Shown piece by piece: positions 10,101 to 18,788 of a DNA stretch of 64,000 nt. Every line of letters begins with the position of its first letter. Within the stretch, counting starts at the first letter, position 1. The notes below the pieces were generated by a model. It had not been told where the DNA came from, did no database searches, and saw only the letters and a program-made list of their open reading frames with translations. Both the position numbers and the translations under genes were made by a program. The DNA is from JAJAZB01 sp964244295 (GTDB taxonomy: Bacteria > Bacteroidota > Bacteroidia > Cytophagales > Spirosomataceae). The stretch is taken from NCBI GenBank assembly GCA_964244295.1, contig CAXTIG010000041.1, forward strand, positions 1 to 64,000, in the 5' to 3' direction.

Positions 10101-13100
10101 TATCAGTTTCAATCCGTCTCACTTCACGGATTCCAGAGAAAGTGTGAACTTGTGGCCCCGACGGTGATAAGGTCGGTGAGTTTCAATCCGTCTCACTTCA
10201 CGGATTCCAGAGAAAGCCTCGTACTAAGTTCGGTACTTTGGGGGCACGAGTAAGTTTCAATCCGTCTCACTTCACGGATTCCAGAGAAAGCCGCAACTCC
10301 GCCTCCGCTTCCTTGATCCGTCGCATGTTTCAATCCGTCTCACTTCACGGATTCCAGAGAAAGCTACGAGGCCAACTTTGTCCGAAAAATTCAGTATTAG
10401 TTTCAATCCGTCTCACTTCACGGATTCCAGAGAAAGAAGCCGGGTACGGTAATCATGTACGATGGTTGGTTGAGTTGGTCATCAAAGTTTCAATCCGTCT
10501 CACTTCACGGATTCCAGAGAAAGAACCTGAATCAGGCGTTGACCGTAGCTGTTATACCCGTTTCAATCCGTCTCACTTCACGGATTCCAGAGAAAGGGCG
10601 GTTGGCATGGTTGGGGGTTTCCAGCGTACTCAGTTTCAATCCGTCTCACTTCACGGATTCCAGAGAAAGCGCGAGGGCAAGGAAAACTGCTTTCGCACCC
10701 GCTCCGGTTTCAATCCGTCTCACTTCACGGATTCCAGAGAAAGACGCAGTAAAGTCAATGGCGCAGAAAAAACTGTGGCTGGTTTCAATCCGTCTCACTT
10801 CACGGATTCCAGAGAAAGTTTTTAATTTACCGCCCCGGTGCCGGTGAACTGCTTGTTTCAATCCGTCTCACTTCACGGATTCCAGAGAAAGTGGAAAAAT
10901 TCGGGCGATTGAATACGTTTGAAATGCGTTTCAATCCGTCTCACTTCACGGATTCCAGAGAAAGGAAGGCCTCGTCACGCCGTCGTTGTGCTGGTCGGCA
11001 AGTTTCAATCCGTCTCACTTCACGGATTCCAGAGAAAGGCTCATGCTTCCATTTCAAGTTTGAGGGTGTTGAGGGTTTCAATCCGTCTCACTTCACGGAT
11101 TCCAGAGAAAGAAAGTAAGTATCTGATAATCAATTAAAAAGTTGTAGTGTTTCAATCCGTCTCACTTCACGGATTCCAGAGAAAGGCGGATGGTGGCCCG
11201 GCAGAAACTGACAACGGGGATGTTTCAATCCGTCTCACTTCACGGATTCCAGAGAAAGAAACCCGGTTCGGCGAACAGGAGCGAGCCGACATCACGTTTC
11301 AATCCGTCTCACTTCACGGATTCCAGAGAAAGCCCATTTTCAATACGGATGTTTTCGCGTTTCAACATGTTTCAATCCGTCTCACTTCACGGATTCCAGA
11401 GAAAGAGCGCCTTAAAAGCTGGGTGCGCTACCGGGGCTACGAGCGTTTCAATCCGTCTCACTTCACGGATTCCAGAGAAAGAAAAAAACCGGTTTGTAAA
11501 CCGGTTATACACTTTTTGTTTCAATCCGTCTCACTTCACGGATTCCAGAGAAAGAACACGTCGACGGCGTTGGGCCGGATGAAGAATTCAAGTTTCAATC
11601 CGTCTCACTTCACGGATTCCAGAGAAAGTCGAAGAATGGCGCAACGCCAAACCGGACGAGTTCAGTTTCAATCCGTCTCACTTCACGGATTCCAGAGAAA
11701 GTAAAATATGGCATTAACGAAACTGAGTAATGGACCTGTTTCAATCCGTCTCACTTCACGGATTCCAGAGAAAGGAGCCGAGTGATGGCAGCATGACCAG
11801 CGAACAACTCAGTTTCAATCCGTCTCACTTCACGGATTCCAGAGAAAGCATCAGCGGCAACTCCATCCGGGGCATCCTGCGCGAGTTTCAATCCGTCTCA
11901 CTTCACGGATTCCAGAGAAAGACCGAGGACAGCCAGCATGATGAAAATGACCGTTAAAGTTTCAATCCGTCTCACTTCACGGATTCCAGAGAAAGATCCG
12001 CAACCGGAAGTACCGCTGAGCGGAACTGGTTGGTTTCAATCCGTCTCACTTCACGGATTCCAGAGAAAGTCGCTTCAATAATTTGTGAACTTGGTTCACA
12101 TTTTGGTTTCAATCCGTCTCACTTCACGGATTCCAGAGAAAGGATTGCCGCCCATTTGGGTCGCCCACACCACGCAGGTTTCAATCCGTCTCACTTCACG
12201 GATTCCAGAGAAAGCTTGTCGGGGTGACGATCTCACTGGTGCGCGGCCGGGCCGTTTCAATCCGTCTCACTTCACGGATTCCAGAGAAAGCCGCGAGGTG
12301 CCCAAGCCGGGNNNNNNNNNNNNNNNNNNNNNNNNNNNNNNNNNNNNNNNNNNNNNNNNNNNNNNNNNNNNNNNNNNNNNNNNNNNNNNNNNNNNNNNNN
12401 NNNNNNNNNNNGGCCTTCTGATTTAACTTGTTTCAATCCGTCTCACTTCACGGATTCCAGAGAAAGAGGCCCCGATCCTGCGACACCTTCACATCCGCGA
12501 CCTGTTTCAATCCGTCTCACTTCACGGATTCCAGAGAAAGGCGAGGTGCCCAAGCCGGGGGCCTTCTGATTTAACTTGTTTCAATCCGTCTCACTTCACG
12601 GATTCCAGAGAAAGCGAGCGTATGCTGGATCAGCGCGACCGCGAAGGCAAGGTTTCAATCCGTCTCACTTCACGGATTCCAGAGAAAGGCGTCGAACGGT
12701 TGCGTAACCTGCCCGATGTGTTCGAGTTTCAATCCGTCTCACTTCACGGATTCCAGAGAAAGTTTGTAACACTTCAAAAAACAGCAAGTGTTACGCCAGT
12801 TTCAATCCGTCTCACTTCACGGATTCCAGAGAAAGCCGCCTACACCGCCGAGCAATTCGAGCGGATGATTGCGTTTCAATCCGTCTCACTTCACGGATTC
12901 CAGAGAAAGAGGGGGTGTTTAAGTGAAACGCCCCGATTTACAAAGTTTCAATCCGTCTCACTTCACGGATTCCAGAGAAAGTTTTCCTCCTTGCTTCGCC
13001 GGTTGAACTGGTGTTGCAGTTTCAATCCGTCTCACTTCACGGATTCCAGAGAAAGACGTTCCGGCACCTGGATGCACCGGGTTCTGGCTCTGTTTCAATC

Positions 13101-13418
13101 CGTCTCACTTCACGGATTCCAGAGAAAGACTAATCCCTCACCCCCGGCTGACGCCCGCAGCCTGTTTCAATCCGTCTCACTTCACGGATTCCAGAGAAAG
13201 CTACCCGCAGTCGGCGGGCTGCGAAACCTCAGCCAAGTTTCAATCCGTCTCACTTCACGGATTCCAGAGAAAGCTACGGCCCAGCTTTGGGCCGGGTCGA
13301 GGGTTTGGGTTTCAATCCGTCTCACTTCACGGATTCCAGAGAAAGTGGCCTCGGAGAGGGCCGCACGTTTCTCTTCCGCTTGTTTCAATCCGTCTCACTT
13401 CACGGATTCCAGAGAAAG
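4148..13418 (-). CRISPR. Type I-B CRISPR array, 125 visible repeats of 37 nt
   Basis: The repeat on the + strand begins GTTTCAATCCGTCTCACTTC and ends ACGGATTCCAGAGAAAG. I counted 125 identical copies, first at 4148-4184 and last at 13382-13418. Spacers are mostly 35-38 nt, with outliers of about 45 nt (8301-8345) and 50 nt (10437-10486). The reverse strand of the repeat ends in ATTGAAAC, the usual 8-nt Cas6 5' handle of type I-B crRNAs, so transcription runs leftward from a leader at the right end, next to cas4. The oldest spacers should be near 4148. No repeat degeneration is visible at the distal end. A 100-N scaffold gap interrupts the array, so the true number of repeats is unknown. Confidence 0.98.
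12312..12411. other. Assembly gap of exactly 100 N inside the array
   Basis: The gap lies inside a spacer. The left flank (GCGAGGTGCCCAAGCCGGG, ending 12311) and the right flank (GGCCTTCTGATTTAACTT, starting 12412) are the two halves of one spacer that is present complete at 12541-12577. The run of exactly 100 N is a conventional placeholder, not a measured length. Confidence 0.95.
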
Positions 13419-13603
13419 TCGTCTTGGCGCGTGACTGCCTGACTTTCAGTGGCATTACAGCGAATCTGTCATCGCTAAATTTACTAATCAATTGGTCAAA
13501 GAGCGTTTCGACGAGGCTTTTTTGAAGGCGTCTCCGGATTCGTAAAGCATTGTCAGTAACCATATTGACCGCTGTTTTCTGGCTTTCAAAAATAAATTAC
13601 CAC
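13419..13603 (-). promoter_or_regulatory. Putative CRISPR leader
   Basis: This gene-free stretch between the last repeat and the end of cas4 is where a leader is expected for a leftward-transcribed array. On the minus strand, TATTTTTG (13587-13594 on +) matches the Bacteroidota -7 box TAnnTTTG. I see no clear -33 TTG at the expected distance. Leader assignment rests on repeat orientation and on the position next to the adaptation genes. Confidence 0.65.
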
Positions 13604-13647
13604 CCGGAACTTCTGCATCCGGCCCTTACCTAATGCAGAAGTTCCGG
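13604..13647 (-). terminator. 15-bp hairpin at the end of cas4
   Basis: CCGGAACTTCTGCAT (13604-13618) pairs perfectly with 13633-13647 around a 14-base loop. On the minus strand it covers the last codons and stop of cas4 and is followed after about 10 bases by a T-rich stretch (TTTATTTTT). It could end the cas transcript before the array promoter. The T-tract is not directly adjacent, so termination is only likely. Confidence 0.5.
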
Positions 13648-14198
13648 TAGGTGCAAGTTACACAGCGGTCTTTGTAGCGCGTGGCCTTCGGGTAAAAATT
13701 TCGCTCGATAATATCGTGTACGGCGGCAGCCACCCGCTTTACCTCCTCCACGTCGGTGGGAGCGATGGGCACTTCCACCACTTTATTGCGGCTCCGGGTG
13801 TACACCAGAAACCCCCGCGTCACCTTCGCCCCGAAGTTGTCTTCGATGAGCCACGCGTAACAAAAAAGCTGAGTTTGGTAGGTTTGGTAAATTGTGTCTT
13901 TCCATTCGGCAAACTTGTAATCGAGCGGAGCCATCGTGCCATCGGCCAGCCGCAGCACTTCGTCCACGCGGCCCCGGAGCACGTCGTTGGTCAGGTACTG
14001 GTCAAGGTGTTTTTCGACCACGCCCAGCCGCCGCCGCAGGTAGTCTTTGTTTTGCTCCAGTTTGTCGTCGTGCAAGTGCCGCCCGCGCATCACCTTGTAG
14101 TCTTTCTGCTCGTATTGGGGCACCCGCAACACGTACTCGAAGTAGGTGAAACGCGGACAAAACAGGTACTCGATCAGGTGCGAAGGGGTGAGGGTCAT
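13626..14198 (-). CDS. cas4: CRISPR adaptation nuclease Cas4
   Basis: A RecB-like exonuclease that trims prespacers and helps select PAM and orientation together with Cas1-Cas2. From ATG 14198 the protein has 190 residues. It shows an N-terminal FCPR cysteine (about residue 14), the RecB motifs GRVDEVL and LDYKF (nuclease Asp and Lys), and the C-terminal CVTCTYRNFC. Together these give the four cysteines of a [4Fe-4S] cluster. The frame stays open upstream to 14309, but that extension is encoded by a 30-bp tandem repeat (VTAAADRSYI twice), so I choose 14198. Cas4 is last in the operon, after cas2. In most I-B loci it precedes cas1. Confidence 0.88.
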   Translation of the reverse strand: MTLTPSHLIEYLFCPRFTYFEYVLRVPQYEQKDYKVMRGRHLHDDKLEQNKDYLRRRLGVVEKHLDQYLTNDVLRGRVDEVLRLADGTMAPLDYKFAEWKDTIYQTYQTQLFCYAWLIEDNFGAKVTRGFLVYTRSRNKVVEVPIAPTDVEEVKRVAAAVHDIIERNFYPKATRYKDRCVTCTYRNFCIR

Positions 14199-14200
14199 TT

Positions 14201-14260
14201 TGATGTACGAGCGGTCCGCCGCTGCGGTTACGATGTACGAGCGGTCCGCCGCTGCGGTTA
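14201..14260. repeat. Two tandem 30-bp units between cas2 and cas4
   Basis: Units 14201-14230 and 14231-14260 differ only at the first base. Each contains the 17-mer GCGGTCCGCCGCTGCGG, which is also present at 58532-58548, inverted at 58644-58660, and partly inverted at 14647-14661. The units therefore carry a dispersed genomic repeat rather than coding sequence peculiar to cas4. Confidence 0.85.
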
Positions 14261-14283
14261 CGAATTGACCTCCATCGCGGCTT

Positions 14284-14574
14284 TTAGAAAAACAGGGCGC
14301 GGACTTCATCCGTGACTAATTCTTTGTCGAACGCCTGCCCCAGCAGCACCGTTTGCTGCAACTCACTTTTGTTCATCGGAAACAGGTACACTTTGTCGGT
14401 CTCGACGTTGATGAGGCTTTCCAGTTCGAGTTGGAGCGTGTCTTTCTGGTTGGCCGTGAGCGTGCCCAGAAAACACGAAAACTGCACCCGGTACAAGCCC
14501 GCCTGCTTACAGGCTTTGGCCGCTTTGGTACGGGCGCGGTCTTTTTCGATGTCGTACAAAACCCAGACGATCAT
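14284..14574 (-). CDS. cas2: CRISPR-associated endoribonuclease-fold protein Cas2
   Basis: A protein of 96 residues, the usual Cas2 length. The N-terminal beta strand MIVWVLYDIEKDRARTK carries the conserved Asp (D8) at the end of strand one, followed by ACKQAGLYRVQFSCFLGTL, typical of the ferredoxin-like fold. Cas2 dimers bridge two Cas1 dimers in the spacer integration complex. The gene is isolated from cas1 by a 112-base stretch holding an imperfect inverted repeat and from cas4 by tandem repeats, unlike the tightly packed interference genes upstream. Confidence 0.93.
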   Translation of the reverse strand: MIVWVLYDIEKDRARTKAAKACKQAGLYRVQFSCFLGTLTANQKDTLQLELESLINVETDKVYLFPMNKSELQQTVLLGQAFDKELVTDEVRALFF

Positions 14575-14590
14575 GGTACTGAGTGATTGC

Positions 14591-14687
14591 GTGATTGAGT
14601 GAGGGAGTGACTGAGTGAGGAGGTGCCTGAAATGCTTTTCTTTTCACCGCAGCGGCGGTCCACTCAATCACTCCCTCACTCAATCAC
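14591..14687. repeat. 27-bp inverted repeat between cas1 and cas2
   Basis: Arms 14591-14617 and 14661-14687 are complementary except for one position and are built from a GTGATTGAGTG/GAGGGAGTG pattern. The right arm reaches the first base of the cas1 stop codon. Between the arms, 14647-14661 resembles the inverted 17-mer repeat found near cas4. On the leftward transcript this would form a large hairpin and could separate or attenuate cas2-cas4 expression. Confidence 0.75.
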
Positions 14688-15685
14688 TATGTAGTTTTCC
14701 CAATTAGGGTATTGGCAAACTGGTGGGCATCGGACTGCAAGGCCACGCTGCGGAGCACGTTCCGGCCCCGTTGCCGGATGCTCTCGCCATCGAGGGTTTT
14801 GCCGAATGCTTCAACCAACAGTGCTTTGCCTTCGGCGTTGAGGGTCACACCATTCGTGAGTGGAGAGACGTGCGCTTTGTTCACTTTTTTGGCCGAGAAG
14901 AGCCGGAACACCGTTTCGTCGGCCCAGGCCCGGTAGGGTTCGATGAAGTCGAACACCATGCTGAGTTGGTTGTAGTCGTCGCGGTGCAGGAAACCCAGGT
15001 ACGGATCCACGCCCGCCACGATGAGCGCCTTTTCGACCCGGCTGTAGAGAATGCCGTAGGCGTAATTCAAAAACGCGTTGAAAGCATCGCGGGCGGGCCG
15101 ACTGCTGCGCCCGGCAAACTGCGCCTCGGCGGGCAGCACGTAGCTGAGCGTCTCGAAATACAGCCGCCCGGTGGTGCCTTCCAATCCGCGCAACGTTTCG
15201 GCAATGTCGGCCACGCGGGGCGCGTCGAGGGTTTGCACCGACACGGTCAGCGCTTCGATGCGGGCAATTTTGTCGTTGAGAAACACGGCGTGTTGGGGGC
15301 GGTGCTTTTTGAGGTCTTTGATAAAATCGAGTTGGTTGCCCATCTTGGTCAGCAGCCAGGCTTTCACCCACTTCAGCCCCTCGGCATTCAAACTGGCTTC
15401 CAACTGACATTTGCGGATTTTAGTAGTACTGCCCAGCTTGGCGTACCACACCCGCCCGATGGGTGAGCCGTCATGCTCGACAAAGAGCAAGTCCACGTTG
15501 TGCATCATGGCCAGCTTGATGGCATCGGTGCTGAGCGCCGAACCGGTACACATCACGATGCCCGTCACCTTGTGGGCGGCAAAGTGCTGGCGTTCCACGA
15601 CGCCCTGCTCGTTTTTCTTCCGAATCTCAAACAACTCGTCTTTGACGTGAACGTAGGTACCGTAGGAATTGACGTGAATGTGCAT
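14687..15685 (-). CDS. cas1: CRISPR integrase Cas1 (type I-B)
   Basis: A protein of 332 residues from ATG 15685 (MHIHVNSYGTYVHVK). The frame is open to 15778, but the upstream part lacks family similarity. The C-terminal helical domain shows the expected metal-binding residues: Glu in the YVLPAEAQF region, His in GFLHRD and Glu in FDFIEPYR, with the conserved AFLNYAYGILYS helix. It catalyses integration of prespacers at the leader-repeat junction with Cas2. It is 132 bases from cas6, with two small GC-rich hairpins in that gap (15693-15711 and 15785-15805). Confidence 0.95.
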   Translation of the reverse strand: MHIHVNSYGTYVHVKDELFEIRKKNEQGVVERQHFAAHKVTGIVMCTGSALSTDAIKLAMMHNVDLLFVEHDGSPIGRVWYAKLGSTTKIRKCQLEASLNAEGLKWVKAWLLTKMGNQLDFIKDLKKHRPQHAVFLNDKIARIEALTVSVQTLDAPRVADIAETLRGLEGTTGRLYFETLSYVLPAEAQFAGRSSRPARDAFNAFLNYAYGILYSRVEKALIVAGVDPYLGFLHRDDYNQLSMVFDFIEPYRAWADETVFRLFSAKKVNKAHVSPLTNGVTLNAEGKALLVEAFGKTLDGESIRQRGRNVLRSVALQSDAHQFANTLIGKTT

Positions 15686-15817
15686 CGGGTGGCGCCGACC
15701 TCCGGTCGGCGTGGTTAGGAATGGGAAGTGGCCGGAAGATAGCCGAAGTGGTCGCCCTCCAAAAAACCGTTTGCTCATAACCCCGCGAGCGTTCCAACCG
15801 CTCGCAGGAAATTTCGC

Positions 15818-16495
15818 TCAGTCCAGCCGCCGCACCGTGCCAAAGCCCCGCGCCACCGACTTGCCCAGGCCCACGCCGTCGGGCAACTGCACGTTGGCCA
15901 CAAACTCGCCGGTAAAGCCCAGCATTGTCTGGTTCTTGAACTGGGTCGTGTTCTCTTCCCGCAGGTTGAGGTTGACCAGAATGCGCGGCATATCAAAGTA
16001 ATGCGCCCCGGCTGCTTTCAGAAAGGCCAGCAGGTTGTTTTTCAAAATCCGCGTTAGTTGCTGGCGGCGACCGGCCTCGTCGAGGTGGGTGTATTCCCGG
16101 TAATTTTCCTGGTTGAGGGCCATCCAGAGCGTCTCGAAGCGGTAGCGGTGCAAGTCGTCGCTCAACCCCACGGGGGCCTGCTGGTAGCGAATATGCTTGG
16201 CCTGCACGTCGTAGCGGTAGCCGTCAATGTCCAATTCCCGGATTTTTAGGAACAGTTGCACGAGCAACTCGGCCCCTTCGCCCAGGCCCACCAGCGTCGG
16301 CACCCGGCCTAGCACCTTGTACTGCACGAGCGGGTATTTCTGCCGGAAGGTGCCGTCTTCGTAGTGGTTGTGCAACAGCGGCGAGTGTTCCCGGAAAAAA
16401 TCGCCGAAGTAGCCGCGTAATTTGTGGGCGTCGCGGGTTCGGAGGGCGATTTCGGGGAGGGTGATGGTGGTGAGGGGGAGGTTAGAAGTGGTCAT
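15818..16495 (-). CDS. cas6: CRISPR pre-crRNA endoribonuclease Cas6
   Basis: A protein of 225 residues from ATG 16495, which overlaps the cas3 stop as ATGA; upstream in-frame sequence is cas3 in another frame. The C-terminus, GLGKSVARGFGTVRRLD, is the glycine-rich RNA-binding loop typical of Cas6. The body resembles the Cas6b N/C-domain proteins of Bacteroidota. It should cleave the array transcript within each repeat, leaving the ATTGAAAC handle. His residues such as in LLHNHYEDG are candidate catalytic residues, but I cannot assign the active site with certainty. Confidence 0.85.
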   Translation of the reverse strand: MTTSNLPLTTITLPEIALRTRDAHKLRGYFGDFFREHSPLLHNHYEDGTFRQKYPLVQYKVLGRVPTLVGLGEGAELLVQLFLKIRELDIDGYRYDVQAKHIRYQQAPVGLSDDLHRYRFETLWMALNQENYREYTHLDEAGRRQQLTRILKNNLLAFLKAAGAHYFDMPRILVNLNLREENTTQFKNQTMLGFTGEFVANVQLPDGVGLGKSVARGFGTVRRLD

Positions 16496-18783
16496 GTGCT
16501 GGCAGTTACGGGTCCTTTCTCCTTCAGTAAAACTCCTTTTTCGGAGGAATACGGTACGTCGCAATAAATGATTCCGGTTTCCCGTCCTCGCGAATCCGTC
16601 TCTTTTTTGTGGTATCGCCGTTTGAGTTGCCAGTTGCGGATGGGCACTTCGTACTTTGCCTTTTCGTGGGGGAGCTTGTCGAAACAATAGGCCTGGAAAA
16701 TATCAGGGATAACATTGACCGCATCCAGCCCTTCGCGAGTGTACGGCTTTTCGTCAGCATCGTTGTCCATAACATACCGGTATTGGTGTTGCCACTCGCG
16801 ATACGAAAATCTTCCCTCGAACGCCTCTCGAAAGGAACGGTCAGACTTCACGTCCCAACCCTCGTACACGTCGTTCACCAAATTCAGTAAATTCTGCTCC
16901 GAAAGCCGTTGACCAGTTTTTTCGGTCAAAAACTGAAACGTTTTTTCGAGCGTGCCGGAAGGGGAATCTTTGTAAACGTATTTCTCGGTAACGTCCTGAT
17001 GCGGGAAAACCACGACCTCGGTATCCGGCTTCTCCCGTTTCCGGTTGATTCGGCCCGCCCGCTGAACGATGGCATCGATGGGTGCATTTTCGGTGAAAAG
17101 CACGTCGTAATCAATGTCGAGCGAGACTTCCACGACTTGCGTGGCAATCAAAAGGAATCCCTCGTCGGGCCGGTTTTTCTCATTGTCAAGAATCGTTTTC
17201 TCCTTTTCAAAACGGTCTTTGACGATGAATTTTGAGTGGTAGCAAAGTCGGTTGGATACGTGCCCGTAGGCTTCGTACAACCGGATTGCCTCGTTCACCG
17301 TGTTCACGACGAGCAACACTTTTTTGCCAGCCTTGAGGTAGTTTTCGATTTCTTCCTGGAGTTCGTCCACGCCTTTTTCGGTGGTGCGAAATATGTTGCG
17401 GCTTTCGTTCAACAGCGTAGTTTCGGCGATTTCGACCGTGCCGTCGCCCAGCGTTTCAAGGAGCAATTCTTTTAACTGGTCTGGCATGGTGGCCGTCATC
17501 ACGTAAAACTGCGTTTGAAAATTTTTCCGCAGGTATTCGATGCTAGCGATGATGAGTCCGAGCGTGTAGGGTGCATAGGCGTGGATTTCATCGAGGATGA
17601 CTTTGGCCCGGAACAGGTGAAACGTTTTCAATTCCCAGCGCCCCAGGTTAAATCCTTGCGTAAGCAACTGGTCAACTGTGCAGACCGTCACCGGTTTGAA
17701 AAACGACGATTCGCGGAGGTAATCAAATTTCTGATAAGCGTCGTCCAACTCCTGCCGAAACAACACCGCCGAAGAGTGAACCACGGCGGTGTTTTCCTGG
17801 CCAAAATAGCCGCAAAGTCGCAGGTACAAGGCGTTCGCCGTAACCCGCGTTGGGAGCAGGTACACGATTTTTTCAAAGCCTTCGCGCAGGGAGGACCAGA
17901 GCAGTGAACCCTCCGTTTTGCCGCTACCCGTCGGGGCTATCGCCAACACGTTTCGGTTTTGCAGGCTTTCCAACTGGAATTTCCGGAAAGTGTCCATCGG
18001 GTTTTTATGCTCAGCCAGCAATTTGGCATTCACTCGGTCTTTTAATTCTTTGGGCGAATACCTGAGAATGGCCTCCAGCGACCGGTGCCCGGAAGCTGTC
18101 CAATCCGACATATTCAGTATTGCTTTGTGTAGAATGTAAGTTTTGCGATACTCAGCGGGCAACCCTTTGAGTAAAAGAGGTTTCGCTCTGTGAAAAAATA
18201 CATCGTACAGGTTTTTCCGGTAGGACCCTGTCTGAACGAGCGGAAGAGCTTTTTTCCAGCCCTCCCAAAACTCACTCGGAACCGTAAATTTTTCCTCCAA
18301 TCGAATCCGGGCGTACTCCTCAAAAGCAACCAAATCTTCAGCTTTGATATTCCACTGCTTCAGCGGACTGCCATTTTCGTCATTGAAAAGGGTTTCGGTA
18401 AACGCCTTGTGGTGCGTGAAAACGGCAAGAATCGGAGCGGGATTTTTGAGCAAACCCGGATTGCGCTGCGCGGCGTGAAAAACCATGTACAAGCCCGAAA
18501 CCAATTCATGCCGCAAATGAACGTTATCCCAATCTGGTTGACGTTTTTTCAACAACCGGTTCATATCGTCTTGGAAATTCCAGGTGGCTTTTCCCAAGTC
18601 ATGAAACAGAGTGGCAACGAACGAATCAAACCAAAAAGATTCATCCATTCCTAAAATTTCCCCGTACCGTTCACGCACTTCCTGCCATGCTTTCAGCACC
18701 AAATCTGTGTGTTCGGCCAACGATTCGGTTTGTCCATCGCCTCGGTCTGTCTTGGCAATGAGATTTTGTAGGAGTTCACGCAT
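16492..18783 (-). CDS. cas3: CRISPR nuclease-helicase Cas3
   Basis: A protein of 763 residues that unwinds and degrades target DNA after Cascade binding. The N-terminal HD nuclease has AEHT (about residue 25), HD at 61-62 in LFHDLGK and further His around 92 (RHE) and 124 (THHK). The superfamily 2 helicase follows with Walker A PTGSGKT (about 284-290), DEIH at about 398-401, motif III TATMPD near 430 and motif VI QRAGRINR. Both halves are fused in one protein. The gene starts 5 bases after cas5 stops and overlaps cas6 by four bases, so it belongs to the interference operon. Confidence 0.95.
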   Translation of the reverse strand: MRELLQNLIAKTDRGDGQTESLAEHTDLVLKAWQEVRERYGEILGMDESFWFDSFVATLFHDLGKATWNFQDDMNRLLKKRQPDWDNVHLRHELVSGLYMVFHAAQRNPGLLKNPAPILAVFTHHKAFTETLFNDENGSPLKQWNIKAEDLVAFEEYARIRLEEKFTVPSEFWEGWKKALPLVQTGSYRKNLYDVFFHRAKPLLLKGLPAEYRKTYILHKAILNMSDWTASGHRSLEAILRYSPKELKDRVNAKLLAEHKNPMDTFRKFQLESLQNRNVLAIAPTGSGKTEGSLLWSSLREGFEKIVYLLPTRVTANALYLRLCGYFGQENTAVVHSSAVLFRQELDDAYQKFDYLRESSFFKPVTVCTVDQLLTQGFNLGRWELKTFHLFRAKVILDEIHAYAPYTLGLIIASIEYLRKNFQTQFYVMTATMPDQLKELLLETLGDGTVEIAETTLLNESRNIFRTTEKGVDELQEEIENYLKAGKKVLLVVNTVNEAIRLYEAYGHVSNRLCYHSKFIVKDRFEKEKTILDNEKNRPDEGFLLIATQVVEVSLDIDYDVLFTENAPIDAIVQRAGRINRKREKPDTEVVVFPHQDVTEKYVYKDSPSGTLEKTFQFLTEKTGQRLSEQNLLNLVNDVYEGWDVKSDRSFREAFEGRFSYREWQHQYRYVMDNDADEKPYTREGLDAVNVIPDIFQAYCFDKLPHEKAKYEVPIRNWQLKRRYHKKETDSRGRETGIIYCDVPYSSEKGVLLKEKGPVTAST

Positions 18784-18788
18784 GGCGG

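Noticed and set aside
4126..13434. Many open frames with repeated FNPSHFTDSRE, SIRLTSRIPEK or FQSVSLHGFQRK peptides
   Set aside because: They are translations of the CRISPR repeat in its three + frames, joined through spacers. None has an independent sign of coding.
13716..14315. Open frame antisense to cas4
   Set aside because: Cas4 shows its cysteines and nuclease motifs on the other strand; this frame does not.
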